DNA from: Polaromonas sp.
Lineage (GTDB): Bacteria > Pseudomonadota > Gammaproteobacteria > Burkholderiales > Burkholderiaceae_C
DNA length: 64,000 nucleotides
NCBI GenBank assembly: GCA_013298945.1
Contig: JAAFJR010000004.1
Location: forward strand, 62,001-126,000
Direction of reading: 5' to 3'
The first letter of the stretch is position 1, and every line of letters begins with the position of its first letter. The notes below the pieces were generated by a model that ran no database searches, was not told the origin of the DNA, and saw only the letters and a program-made list of their open reading frames with translations. The translations under genes were made by a program, and so were the position numbers. Positions 1-7,542 of this stretch are shown here, in pieces.

Positions 1-405
1 TTCATGGCCAGCGCCGCTTGGCTACGCACTCGCGCGGACGCGACAGGCAAGCTTGGCGTGACCGGTTTTTGCTACGGTGGCGGTATTTCGCACACCTTGG
101 CAACGCGAATTCCAGATTTGAACGCCTCAGTCCCCTTCTACGGCAACCACCCTGCTGCTGAGAACGCCGCCAAAGTCAAAGCGCCTTTACTGATTCATTT
201 TGCAGGCATAGACGACCGCATCAACGCCGCTTGGCCCACTTATGAAGCCGCCCTCAAAGCCGCCAACGTGCCGCACACCGCCCATATTTACGCGGGTACG
301 CAGCACGGCTTCAACAACGATACCACGCCACGGTTTGACGCGGCAGCGGCCAAATTGGCTTGGGAACGGACGATGGCGTTTTTTGAAAAATACGTGAAAG
401 CATAA
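1..405 (+). CDS. Dienelactone hydrolase family protein, C-terminal part
   Basis: The reading frame is open from the first base, so the gene begins outside the window; only about 134 C-terminal residues are present. They match the alpha/beta-hydrolase dienelactone hydrolase family: a nucleophile elbow GFCYGG with catalytic Cys, an acid in GIDDR, and the catalytic His in TQHGF near the C-terminus. The family hydrolyses dienelactone in chlorocatechol breakdown, but many members act on unknown esters or lactones. With the N-terminus missing, the substrate cannot be named. The downstream gene is convergent on the opposite strand. Confidence 0.85.
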   Translation, partial: FMASAAWLRTRADATGKLGVTGFCYGGGISHTLATRIPDLNASVPFYGNHPAAENAAKVKAPLLIHFAGIDDRINAAWPTYEAALKAANVPHTAHIYAGTQHGFNNDTTPRFDAAAAKLAWERTMAFFEKYVKA

Positions 406-434
406 AGCTTAAATAAGGGCGATTTTTATTAATA

Positions 435-453
435 ATGCTATAAATTTCATAGC
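435..453 (+). repeat. Partial copy of the dispersed hairpin repeat (5' half)
   Basis: The segment reads as the hairpin half of the ~50-bp repeat seen throughout the window (TGCTATAA...TTCATAGCT), without the GCCGGC-containing half. It lies in the spacer between two convergent genes, where other full copies also lie. It is short enough to be a chance match. Confidence 0.35.
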
Positions 454-558
454 TCCATATGCAAAAAAAATCTGGCTGCCGCCATAATCTTATAATATAT
501 GAACTACATATCAACGCGATAGGCTCATGTTTCTGATTTAGGATAGACAACACTCAGG

Positions 559-1233
559 TCAATATTTATCCATAGATGCACTACTGGACATGGCCGGCAA
601 GCCCAACAGTGCACGCCTCAAATCTGGTTTTTTTGCACCTTCATCCAACCAAATTGCGAAAAAGGCGTCGCCAAAAGCCGGATCGTTGATTTCTGAAATC
701 AGCTTGCCGTTAAAGAAAAACCGTGTTCCGATCTTAGGCACATAAACGCCTGTCAACCTGTCGCCAGATTTAACAGACGGAAAAAATTTGGTCATGTCTG
801 TCGTCCAAGTTTTTCGCTGTACGTCCGTCAGACGCTTCAACCGTACCATTTCTAGCAATGAAACGTTGACGATGTCATCCGAAGTTAACGTCGTGTTGTA
901 AACAATTTCAAGTGCAAAAAGCGATTTGTTTTGCAAAGGGCTAGCGCTGGACGCAGCTGCCAACCACAGCGTCGCATCGTAAGCTTTAAAGCCCAAAAAC
1001 CGTAAAGCGCCACTACCCTGCATACGCCAAGCCGACAAGCCACCACCAAACGCATTCAGTTCATCTGGCACCGTCGCTGCAGTCAATGCTGCTGCCGATT
1101 TGGCAGTTTTTGATACCAGTGGCGCGGTTGCAGCGGTTGTTTGCGACCAAGCAGTGAATGGCATGAAAGACAAGACAAGCGTAACAGCGTTTAAGCATGC
1201 TACGGTTTTCAATGTGTACGGAAGTTTGTTCAT
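559..1233 (-). CDS. Chalcone isomerase-like exported protein
   Basis: A 224-residue protein with an N-terminal signal peptide (hydrophobic stretch about residues 10-28 ending near AWS). The rest resembles the bacterial chalcone-isomerase-like fold family: GGGLSAWRMQGSG, then a long beta-rich segment containing RFLGFKAYDATLWL, an ALEIVYNTTL strand, and a late block with GTRFFFNGK and FFAIWL. Bacterial members have no demonstrated isomerase activity and are usually annotated only by fold, so the role here is unknown; a periplasmic location is likely. It is monocistronic between a convergent hydrolase gene and a divergent acetyltransferase gene. Confidence 0.7.
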   Translation of the reverse strand: MNKLPYTLKTVACLNAVTLVLSFMPFTAWSQTTAATAPLVSKTAKSAAALTAATVPDELNAFGGGLSAWRMQGSGALRFLGFKAYDATLWLAAASSASPLQNKSLFALEIVYNTTLTSDDIVNVSLLEMVRLKRLTDVQRKTWTTDMTKFFPSVKSGDRLTGVYVPKIGTRFFFNGKLISEINDPAFGDAFFAIWLDEGAKKPDLRRALLGLPAMSSSASMDKY

Positions 1234-1360
1234 ATTAATCTCGACAAATATGCTTAGGAATAATTACTCATCAGTCTAATTATATCCGCATCAGTAATAA
1301 ATTCAAAAACACCCTTTGTTATAGTGAAATTTTCATTTGCAACGCTGTAACATTCAGAAT

Positions 1361-1858
1361 ATGTTTTTTTGTATTCGCGCTTTTGAATCCACCGACTGGC
1401 CAGCCCTCTGGCTTATCCTGCAAACCACTTTCGCAGCGGGCGATACCTACACCTTCTCCCCCCAAAGCTCCGAAGCAGAGATCCACAAAGCGTGGGTTGA
1501 GCTGCCCGCTGCAACGTTTGTAGCGACCAGTGAAGCTGGCGACATTGTCGGCACCTACTTCATCAAACCCAACCAGCCCGGCTTGGGTGCGCATGTGTGT
1601 AATTGCGGCTATGTCGTCTCAAAGTCAGCCCAAGGCCAAGGCATTGCCGCGCAAATGTGTGAGCATTCGCAAAAACTGGCGGTCGAAATGGGCTTCAGAG
1701 CGATGCAATTCAACTTTGTCGTTTCAACCAACACAGGCGCGGTGCGGCTGTGGCAAAAGCTGGGGTTTGAGATTGTCGGCACGCTGCCAGGGGTGTTTCA
1801 GCACCAGAAACTGGGGTTTGTGGATGCGTATGTGATGTTTAAGAGTTTGATCGATTAG
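1361..1858 (+). CDS. GNAT family N-acetyltransferase
   Basis: The protein has about 165 residues. I chose the ATG at 1361 (MFFCIRAFESTDW) because family homology begins there; an ATG 24 bases upstream adds residues with no family character. It has the GNAT order: N-terminal RAFESTDWPAL helix, central beta strands ending GTYFIKPNQPG, the acetyl-CoA loop VVSKSAQGQGIAAQM (Q/R-x-x-G-x-G/A type), and a C-terminal NTGAVRLWQKLGFEIVGT block. It probably acetylates a small molecule or a protein N-terminus; the substrate is not evident. Its last 20 bases overlap the end of the convergent DUF3820 gene. Confidence 0.85.
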   Translation: MFFCIRAFESTDWPALWLILQTTFAAGDTYTFSPQSSEAEIHKAWVELPAATFVATSEAGDIVGTYFIKPNQPGLGAHVCNCGYVVSKSAQGQGIAAQMCEHSQKLAVEMGFRAMQFNFVVSTNTGAVRLWQKLGFEIVGTLPGVFQHQKLGFVDAYVMFKSLID

Positions 1859-2063
1859 CACGCAGCGGCTTCAGCAAATCTCCCAATCCGTTGTGGTCAA
1901 TTTCTTGCATCAGCGCCAATAATCGGCCGATGTTGGATTTGGGGAAGCCTTCGCGGGCGAACCAGTTGAGGTAATTGCCAGGCAGGTCGGCAATCATCAC
2001 GCCTTTGTGTTTGCCGAAAGGCATGGGCGTGCTCACTAAACGCAATAAATCATCAGTTTCCAT
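1839..2063 (-). CDS. DUF3820 family small protein
   Basis: A protein of about 74 residues beginning METDDLLRL; an upstream ATG at 2111 would add 16 residues lacking family similarity. It carries the DUF3820 signature: TPMPFGKHKG, then IADLPGNYLNWFAREGFPK and a C-terminal LLALMQEIDHNGL. Members are short and widespread in proteobacteria; some are linked to quorum-sensing or exonuclease-like neighbourhoods, but no biochemical function is established. It overlaps the convergent GNAT gene by 20 bases and starts about 70 bases from the divergent J-domain gene, so the two divergent genes may share a promoter region. Confidence 0.75.
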   Translation of the reverse strand: METDDLLRLVSTPMPFGKHKGVMIADLPGNYLNWFAREGFPKSNIGRLLALMQEIDHNGLGDLLKPLRANRSNS

Positions 2064-2132
2064 GGCAGCATCGTACAATACAAGACCTTGCCCTGCCCTT
2101 GCTAAAAGCAAAGTTAGCCCAAAATATCACCC

Positions 2133-2411
2133 ATGTCAGACCACTATGCAGCTTTAGGCTTAGCCAGCAGCGCCACGCTTGCCGACATTAAGAAAGCGTA
2201 TCGCCAAAAAGCCGCTTTTTACCACCCAGACCGCAACGATGCCGAAGATGCTGCGGATCGATTTCGCAGGGTTCAAGAGGCTTACGATGTGCTGGTTGAT
2301 CCAGAAAAACGCCAAGCCTACGACGACAACCGCCGCCGTAACTTGCTGGACAGCCCCATTGACACCGCCAAAGAAATTTGGGAAAACTATAGTAAAAACA
2401 TAGTGTTATAA
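2133..2411 (+). CDS. Minimal J-domain (DnaJ-type) protein
   Basis: A 92-residue protein that is almost entirely a J-domain: helix I HYAALGL, helix II DIKKAYRQKAAFY, the HPD tripeptide at residues 31-33 that stimulates Hsp70 ATPase, and helix III FRRVQEAYDVLVDPEKRQAYD. There is no G/F linker, zinc finger or C-terminal substrate-binding domain. Such proteins recruit DnaK to a specific partner rather than acting as general chaperones. It is followed in the same direction by three unrecognised genes (2454, 3023, 3918), which suggests these are its clients or partners; this is inference from position only. Confidence 0.9.
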   Translation: MSDHYAALGLASSATLADIKKAYRQKAAFYHPDRNDAEDAADRFRRVQEAYDVLVDPEKRQAYDDNRRRNLLDSPIDTAKEIWENYSKNIVL

Positions 2412-2453
2412 AGTTTAATTAAAGTAATATATAAAGAATTAAAAGAACAATCC

Positions 2454-3014
2454 ATGAGCATATCTGGCTATTTCAAACACCTACGTACCAGCTACCAAGC
2501 GGAGCTGGACGACCTGACTTCGGACTCTGAGGGCAAAGACGTCCTCAAAAAACGCCTCGCTGAAAAGCGCAAGGAACTGGACTTTTTGAAGCAGATGATT
2601 GAACTCAGCCCCGAAATGGTGGCGGTGATATTTCACAACGCGTTCAATTACAAACTACCCGCCGTGATGGACGATTTGCTCGGCTTTGAAGTAGATGAGT
2701 TACCCGGTTGGAGCACTCTGAATGCGGTGGTCACCTTCGCAGATTGGGCCAAAGAGCCGGCTAAAGTCATCTTGAAAGAGCCCTTTGGCGAACAGTTCTT
2801 GGTCGTAGCTGCCGCACTGGAGTACATGTACCACAAGAAAACCCACCGCCCTGCTTTGCATGAGAATAACGAAGAAGACGACGACAACGAAGACCATGAC
2901 GGCGGCGCTGATTACGACAGCGAGCACGACAAAGAAGAAGCCAAAGCGGCCAAGCTGCGTGAAGAAGCGGGGCAAGATTGGATGGTTGAGCAGGGTTTTG
3001 ATAGAAAAGAATAA
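2454..3014 (+). CDS. Uncharacterised acidic protein next to J-domain gene
   Basis: A 186-residue protein I do not recognise. The N-terminal part (residues 1-50) is charged and helical and could form a short coiled coil (ELDDLTSDSEGKDVLKKRL, KRKELDFLKQM). A central globular part (50-135) includes FHNAFNYKLPAVMDDLLGFE. The tail is a strongly acidic run (about 142-170, rich in D/E/N) ending in a helix with QDWMVEQGF. No signal peptide or membrane segment. The next gene starts 8 bases after its stop, behind an AAGGA site, so the two are co-transcribed. A similar QDWM segment occurs in the next protein, hinting at a shared interaction motif. Confidence 0.6.
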   Translation: MSISGYFKHLRTSYQAELDDLTSDSEGKDVLKKRLAEKRKELDFLKQMIELSPEMVAVIFHNAFNYKLPAVMDDLLGFEVDELPGWSTLNAVVTFADWAKEPAKVILKEPFGEQFLVVAAALEYMYHKKTHRPALHENNEEDDDNEDHDGGADYDSEHDKEEAKAAKLREEAGQDWMVEQGFDRKE

Positions 3015-3022
3015 GGATAAAT

Positions 3023-3781
3023 ATGACCGAACAAACCAGCAGCCAACTCGCCCTCATCACCAAAACCCAAGCCCTGATTGCGGCTGGCGACATTGTGGGC
3101 GCTGAGTATGCCTTGGTTGAACTGGCTGACGCTGAGGGCGACCAGGCCTTGATGGTTGTTTTAGAGCAATTGCCGCCCAAAGACATTTTGGCAGTGATGC
3201 GCGAGTATGACAATTCCAAAGAATCAGTCGTCAATTTGCTGGTCTCCCCCCAGCAATTTGCCCGCGCTGTGGTGATTGAAAAGCAGTACAAAGACCTGTC
3301 CCGCACCCACTTGCGCGGCATGATGAACGCCATTTTGTTCCGTGACGGAGCGGACACCGACGAGTTTTTGACCGCAATTGGCGACTTAGAAGGCGGCAGT
3401 GACGCCTTGGCCGACTATTTCTCAGAAAAATGGAGTCGCGTTGAAGCCTTTGCCCGCTCCGGCACGTTTGAAACCATGGAAGACGATGGCGAAATGCTGT
3501 CAGAAGAAGCGCTGTACAACCAGTCTTACGCCAAACCGAAAATCGACGAAGACGACATTGCCGACCAAGACTGGATGCAACTGGCTTGGATTTTGCGCTA
3601 CAGACTGCCTGATTTGTTCATTGAAATGATCTTGGTCCTACGCGCCAAAGCTCGCGCATATGACGCTGGTTTGGGTGAAGACGACGGTGAAGAAGACGAT
3701 GGCAAGGTCGAAACCGGCGATACGGATCGCGGCAAAGCCACCCCAGCCGCGCTGGAAGATGATGAAGAGTCGGCGATCTAA
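3023..3781 (+). CDS. Uncharacterised acidic helical protein
   Basis: A 252-residue protein I cannot assign. The first ~110 residues are helical-repeat-like (LVELADAEGDQALMVVLEQL, PPKDILAVMREYDNSKESV, VNLLVSPQQFARAVV), recalling in style the MgtE N-terminal superhelix, but without detectable membrane or CBS domains. Residues 185-215 hold the IADQDWMQLAWILRYRL segment that shares QDWM with the preceding protein. The C-terminal 35 residues are acidic (EDDGEEDDGK). It is translationally close to the preceding gene (8-base gap). A pair of inverted palindromic repeats follows, possibly ending transcription before the 3918 gene. Confidence 0.6.
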   Translation: MTEQTSSQLALITKTQALIAAGDIVGAEYALVELADAEGDQALMVVLEQLPPKDILAVMREYDNSKESVVNLLVSPQQFARAVVIEKQYKDLSRTHLRGMMNAILFRDGADTDEFLTAIGDLEGGSDALADYFSEKWSRVEAFARSGTFETMEDDGEMLSEEALYNQSYAKPKIDEDDIADQDWMQLAWILRYRLPDLFIEMILVLRAKARAYDAGLGEDDGEEDDGKVETGDTDRGKATPAALEDDEESAI

Positions 3782-3787
3782 AGGTTT

Positions 3788-3890
3788 GTCATTCCCGCGC
3801 AGGCGGGAATCCATGCCAGCCTGCAAACCTTTTCCCGACCATTTGCAACTGTGTCGCCCCATGGATTCCCGCCTTCGCGGGAATGACGGG
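3788..3890. repeat. Inverted pair of dRS3-like palindromic repeats
   Basis: Two copies of ATTCCCGCGCAGGCGGGAAT-type 20-mers (3791-3810 and 3865-3884) face each other, each flanked by a conserved GTC/TGACGG and CCATGG edge, giving a long stem. The inner pattern ATTCCC-N8-GGGAAT matches the dRS3 type described in Neisseria and frequent in betaproteobacteria. It fills the gap between the second and third unknown genes and may act as a terminator or mRNA-stabilising stem. Confidence 0.85.
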
Positions 3891-3917
3891 TTTGGACGCA
3901 TAGATAATCTTTGTTAA

Positions 3918-5162
3918 ATGTCAATCTCACTCTACGACTCCCGCCCCTTCTTCGAAAAAGCCCTGCAATACGGCGTGCAGCATGGCATTATTCAGCCTGC
4001 GAAGCTGGACACTATCAACACTGAAGCGCCCAAAGGCATGGTGCAAATTGCGCGGTACTTTGGCAGTGAGTATCTGCGCCCTGAAATCGAGCAAGCCAAA
4101 AACCGCATTGTCAACCTAGTCAGTTTGTACCTAGAGCACAGCACGGGTGGCAACGTGCAACTCGCGGCCGAGTCGCTGCGGGACAACACGTTTTTGTCGC
4201 ACTCCAAAGCCGGCTCTACGCTCTTAAAAGACCTTATCACCCTGCCGCAAAACAGCCACTTTGGCATGAATGAGCGTACCGAGTTCACGGATGAGCACAT
4301 CCCCGTACTGGCCAAATGGACGCTGCGCACCTTGCCTGAGTTTCAAGCTGAGCTGGCGAAACGCCAAAAAGTCGCCGCTATCGTTGATGCTGCCATTTGG
4401 CTGGCCGAGCAGTTAGGTTTCGACGAAGAGCAACTAGAAGAAGCCGGCATGGACGCCGAAGCTGTCATCCGCACGGCATTGCTAACGTTGGCCGCAAAAA
4501 ACCGAAAATTGCCAGATTGGGCTGGGTTTGAGCGCTTAGTGGGACTTTTGCGTAAAAAACCGGCTGTTGATGTCAAAAAAGCCCTTTCAGCCAGCGTTTT
4601 ACCTAAAAACCTGCCTGACGCCTTCACCGAAGTCGTCGAGCAAGTCCGCAAATCCGTCATCGCCGATCTGCCTAAGTTGCTAGACCCTGAGCTACCTACC
4701 AGAAAACTCTTCAACCAAACCCCCGCCTTTATGGGTCGCTACTTTTGGGTGGAAGACGCGCTGAGCGAAGTCGACACCTACGAGCGCGAAGTAGACGACA
4801 AACACGCCACCCGCATTGAGCAAAGCAGCAAAACCTGGCAAAAAGCCACCCAAGGCTACAGCGACGACAGCTCGCTTTTGACATTGTTTTTGACCTTAGC
4901 CGCAGGCAGCAAACCAGCCAGCCTGCTCACCGAGAAATCCGCCACCGCCTTAATCAAGAAAATCCGCAAATCGGGTTTAGATACAGATCTGCCGATCGCC
5001 TACATCCGCGAACATGCGCCAGTAGCCTACCAAAACGACTTTTGCGAGATGTGGCAGGAGTTCATAGCAGACGCCCAAAGCACCCTAAAAAGTGACTTTG
5101 ACTACAACTTGCATGATGCGATGGCGTTACTGAGGTTGCAATGTAATGTCGAACAGAAGTAA
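3918..5162 (+). CDS. Uncharacterised 414-residue protein of the J-domain cassette
   Basis: An unrecognised soluble protein with no signal peptide or membrane span. The sequence is mostly alpha-helical. N-terminal region (1-110): YDSRPFFEKALQYGVQHGII and LRDNTFLSHSKAGSTLLKDL. Middle (150-235): acidic helix FDEEQLEEAGMDAEAV, then LLRKKPAVDVKKALSASVLP. C-terminal (270-414): RKLFNQTPAFMGRYFWVEDA and a helical tail. No catalytic motif is evident. It is the last gene of the same-strand run beginning with the J-domain gene, but separated from the third by a 136-base gap holding palindromes, so it may have its own transcript. A dispersed repeat follows its stop. Confidence 0.6.
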   Translation: MSISLYDSRPFFEKALQYGVQHGIIQPAKLDTINTEAPKGMVQIARYFGSEYLRPEIEQAKNRIVNLVSLYLEHSTGGNVQLAAESLRDNTFLSHSKAGSTLLKDLITLPQNSHFGMNERTEFTDEHIPVLAKWTLRTLPEFQAELAKRQKVAAIVDAAIWLAEQLGFDEEQLEEAGMDAEAVIRTALLTLAAKNRKLPDWAGFERLVGLLRKKPAVDVKKALSASVLPKNLPDAFTEVVEQVRKSVIADLPKLLDPELPTRKLFNQTPAFMGRYFWVEDALSEVDTYEREVDDKHATRIEQSSKTWQKATQGYSDDSSLLTLFLTLAAGSKPASLLTEKSATALIKKIRKSGLDTDLPIAYIREHAPVAYQNDFCEMWQEFIADAQSTLKSDFDYNLHDAMALLRLQCNVEQK

Positions 5163-5163
5163 A

Positions 5164-5213
5164 TTTACTATAGTTTTTATAGCTACTCAGTCAACAAATA
5201 CGACGGCTACAGG
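5164..5213 (+). repeat. Dispersed ~50-bp hairpin/GCCGGC repeat, copy between convergent genes
   Basis: Begins TTTACTATAGTTTTTATAG and ends with CGACGGCTACAGG, matching the family outline: AT-rich hairpin (TGCTAT...ATAGCTACT), then GCAATAAATACGCCGGCTA, then GAGCC. It lies between the stops of the 414-residue gene and the TetR gene. Confidence 0.85.
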
Positions 5214-5230
5214 CAAAAAATACATAAAAC

Positions 5231-5878
5231 TTATACGCTTAGATTTACTTTTTGAGTTGACACTTCCAAGCCTGCCGTCACCAAATCCATCACCTGCTCT
5301 ACCGCGTTTTCTTGGTACTTGGGGTGAAGCTCCAAGCCGCACATGGCTTGACTTTGCATGATGGAGGCGAGTCCGTGCAGGGTGGACCAGACGAACATGG
5401 CGGCGGTGTCTATGGCTTGGCGTTGAGTTTCGGCGTCTTTATAAAGTGGCTCATAAAGTGGTTTTAAAGCACCGCGCAGCACGTCAAATGAGTATCTGGC
5501 ATCAGCCAACATCTCGGGTTGGGCCGCAGCTTCGGGCCAAGGGGTGCCAAACATCAAGCGGTATTCCAGCGGGTTGTGCAGCGCAAAGTCCATGTAGCTG
5601 ATGCACAGTGCCCGCATGTCTTGCATCGTGTCGATTGATCGAACACGAGCATTCAGCGCGTTGCTGAATCGTACAAAACAGCGACGAATCACCTCTGCCA
5701 GCAGGTGGTCGCGGCTGGCGTAGTGCTTGTAGGGCGCTTGGTGCGAGACATTGAGCTTGCGTGCGACGTCTCGCAAACTCAGTTTTTCGACGCCGTGCTC
5801 GGCAATCACTGCATGAGCTGCCATCACGCATGCATCTTTTAAGTCCAAAGGAGTCGGTTTTTCAGCCATGTTGTTCAT
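5231..5878 (-). CDS. TetR family transcriptional regulator (WHG C-terminal domain)
   Basis: A 215-residue repressor-type protein. The N-terminal helix-turn-helix covers about residues 12-58 (LDLKDACVMAAHAVIAEHG, LSLRDVARKLNVSHQAPYKHY). The ligand-binding half contains the WSTLHGLA segment typical of the TetR C-terminal WHG subgroup. It is divergent from a membrane protein gene at 5953, and the spacer holds two GACA-(C/G)-TGTC palindromes that fit its operator. It most likely represses itself and the membrane gene in response to a small hydrophobic ligand; the ligand is unknown. Confidence 0.9.
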   Translation of the reverse strand: MNNMAEKPTPLDLKDACVMAAHAVIAEHGVEKLSLRDVARKLNVSHQAPYKHYASRDHLLAEVIRRCFVRFSNALNARVRSIDTMQDMRALCISYMDFALHNPLEYRLMFGTPWPEAAAQPEMLADARYSFDVLRGALKPLYEPLYKDAETQRQAIDTAAMFVWSTLHGLASIMQSQAMCGLELHPKYQENAVEQVMDLVTAGLEVSTQKVNLSV

Positions 5879-5888
5879 TTTAACCCTA

Positions 5889-5937
5889 TTGTTGACAGTG
5901 TCTACTTTATTCGATTATGATTGTTGACACTGTCTAC
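5889..5937. promoter_or_regulatory. Twin candidate TetR operators in divergent promoter
   Basis: Two near-identical 17-mers, TTGTTGACAGTGTCTAC (5889-5905) and TTGTTGACACTGTCTAC (5921-5937), are spaced 32 bases start to start, about three helical turns, so two repressor dimers would sit on the same face. Each holds a GACAxTGTC palindrome and overlaps TTGACA-like -35 sequence. They lie between the divergent TetR gene and the membrane protein gene. Confidence 0.7.
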
Positions 5938-5952
5938 CAAAAAGGAATTTCC

Positions 5953-6777
5953 ATGTTTACTCAAAGCTCTACCGATTCAAGCTCCGCTTGGCTAAAAAAC
6001 AGCGCTTACATCACCGCAGGCTTGCTGGTGATCTGCGCAGCGGCTTATATGTTTGATACGCGCTTGGTCAACGGTATCAACGTTTGGACCAAACCGAACA
6101 AATTCAATGCATCGTTTTTGATGCAGCTGGTCACGGTTCTGTGGCTGTGGCAGCTGGTTGAGCCAGCCAAGCGCGCTGGCAAATTTGCGGTGGGCTTGAT
6201 GGCGACGTTGGCGATCAGCGGTTTGATTGAGATTTTTTACATCGCCCTTCAATCTGCGCGTGGCCGCGCTTCGCATTTCAACAACCAAACAGTTTGGGAA
6301 GCTTTCGCCTACACAGTCATCATGGGCGGTGCGGCTGTGGTGCTGGTGGTGACGACATCTATTGTCGGGGTAATGATTTGGCGACATGCCACGACGGAAG
6401 CACGCAAAAACAAAGGTTTGTACTGGGGCGCAGCTTTAGGGCTATTTTTAGGTGGTATCGCAACTCTTATCACTGCTAGTGCAATGGCATCAGGTCAAAT
6501 TGCAGGGCCTGGGCATTGGGTAGGCGGTATCCGTACTGATGTTGGTGGGCTGCCGATTTTAGGCTGGTCAACCACAGGTGGAGACTTACGCGTACCACAC
6601 TTTTTCGCCACGCATTTGATGCAGGCTTTGCCACTTGCAGGGTTGTTGGCAGATCGCTTATGGGCAGCCAAGGCGACTTGGATCGTTTGGTTAGCTAGCG
6701 CTGCTGGGCTTGCTGTCGTTGTGCTGACCTTCGTACAAGCAGTGAATGGAAAGAGTTTTGATAGCTTTATGCTATGA
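5953..6777 (+). CDS. Multi-spanning membrane protein under TetR control
   Basis: A protein of about 274 residues with roughly seven hydrophobic segments (first near YITAGLLVICAAAYMF, last near WLASAAGLAVVVLTFV). The ATG at 5953 was chosen because AAAGGAAT lies 7 bases upstream and the earlier ATG at 5917 falls inside the second operator. I do not recognise a named family; there is no obvious transporter motif. The conserved-looking loop VNGINVWTKPNKFNASFL and the HFFATHLMQALPLAGL segment suggest an intact gene. Divergent pairing with a TetR regulator suggests induction by a stress or solvent-like compound, but this is inference. Confidence 0.65.
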   Translation: MFTQSSTDSSSAWLKNSAYITAGLLVICAAAYMFDTRLVNGINVWTKPNKFNASFLMQLVTVLWLWQLVEPAKRAGKFAVGLMATLAISGLIEIFYIALQSARGRASHFNNQTVWEAFAYTVIMGGAAVVLVVTTSIVGVMIWRHATTEARKNKGLYWGAALGLFLGGIATLITASAMASGQIAGPGHWVGGIRTDVGGLPILGWSTTGGDLRVPHFFATHLMQALPLAGLLADRLWAAKATWIVWLASAAGLAVVVLTFVQAVNGKSFDSFML

Positions 6778-6855
6778 ATTTAACCACAGGCTACAGCCAT
6801 ATTTTTCTCAAAAATAGACATTCTATTACTGCAATTAATTGCAGAGCTTTGCTCT

Positions 6856-7275
6856 TTACTTGAGCCATTCTCCGTTTGCCAAGAGCTCGGTGAAGAAGTC
6901 CTGCAAAGTCGCTGAGCTCATGCCGTAGGGGTCAAAACTGGCGGAGCGAGAGTATTTGAGGTAGATGTGGCGGTTGGCCTCTAGCGGAGCAAGCGAGCCC
7001 ATAGCCCATGTTGTGAAGCGGCGGCTGTTGATTTCTGCAAAGTTAAGCACGACTGGGTCGCGGTGGCGCGGGTCGGTCAAAATGCGGTGATACAGGCGGT
7101 TAACCTCCATGCGATCGCCCTCTAGCTGCTGCAAAAAGATGCCGTTTGCCAAACAAAGCGCTCCTGTGACACCGACGCGCGCGTTGTTTCTTTTAGACGC
7201 GGCGAGGATGCTGTCTAAATCTTCGGGTTTAAAAGCTAGTGATGGGCGGCTAGCATAGGTGAGCTGAACGAGCAT
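6856..7275 (-). CDS. Short BLUF-domain blue-light photoreceptor
   Basis: A protein of about 139 residues starting MLVQLTYAS, preceded by a GAGGAAA site; an ATG 87 bases upstream adds a non-homologous extension. It is a stand-alone BLUF domain binding FAD. Key residues visible are Tyr7 (LTYAS), Asn31 (KRNNAR), Gln49/50 in FLQQLEGD, and Trp90/Met92 in TTWAMG, the set that rewires hydrogen bonds on illumination. The remaining ~45 residues form the short C-terminal helical cap; no EAL or cyclase output domain is fused, so signalling must be through protein contact. No obvious partner gene is adjacent. Confidence 0.9.
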   Translation of the reverse strand: MLVQLTYASRPSLAFKPEDLDSILAASKRNNARVGVTGALCLANGIFLQQLEGDRMEVNRLYHRILTDPRHRDPVVLNFAEINSRRFTTWAMGSLAPLEANRHIYLKYSRSASFDPYGMSSATLQDFFTELLANGEWLK

Positions 7276-7400
7276 AAATATTTCCTCTTGTACTTTCTTT
7301 TGATTGAATTTTCTCTTTAAAGAAATGACGTTGTGACCCGTGTGGTTAAAGTCACTTGTCATAAGTTGGCTACAAAGTCAAATTGTGTTCAAACAAACAA

Positions 7401-7430
7401 AAGAATAAAAAAGAATAAAAAAGAATAAAA
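7401..7430. repeat. Three exact tandem 10-bp A-rich repeats
   Basis: The unit AAGAATAAAA occurs three times in a row in the 267-base spacer between the BLUF gene and a divergent lipoprotein gene. It is a simple-sequence tract upstream of both genes; copy number could vary by slippage and alter promoter spacing. Confidence 0.8.
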
Positions 7431-7542
7431 AAACAATACTATCAGTACAAAAAATCAAGGCTTGTATAGATTTTAAATACTCTTTTGAATCCAGTCACCT
7501 ACATTGCGTTCACGGGCATGTGCCTGTGCAACCTGGTCATTT

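Noticed and set aside
2767-3357. 196-codon minus-strand ORF
   Set aside because: Antisense to the two acidic-protein genes of the J-domain cassette, which have ribosome-binding sites and continuous organisation.
6758-6810. Another dispersed repeat at the end of the membrane protein gene
   Set aside because: Only TAGCTTTATGCTATGA and GGCTACAGCC fragments match; too degenerate to count.
7401-7430. A-rich tandem units as CRISPR or origin iterons
   Set aside because: Units are 10 bp with no spacers and no replication gene nearby; simple sequence tract.
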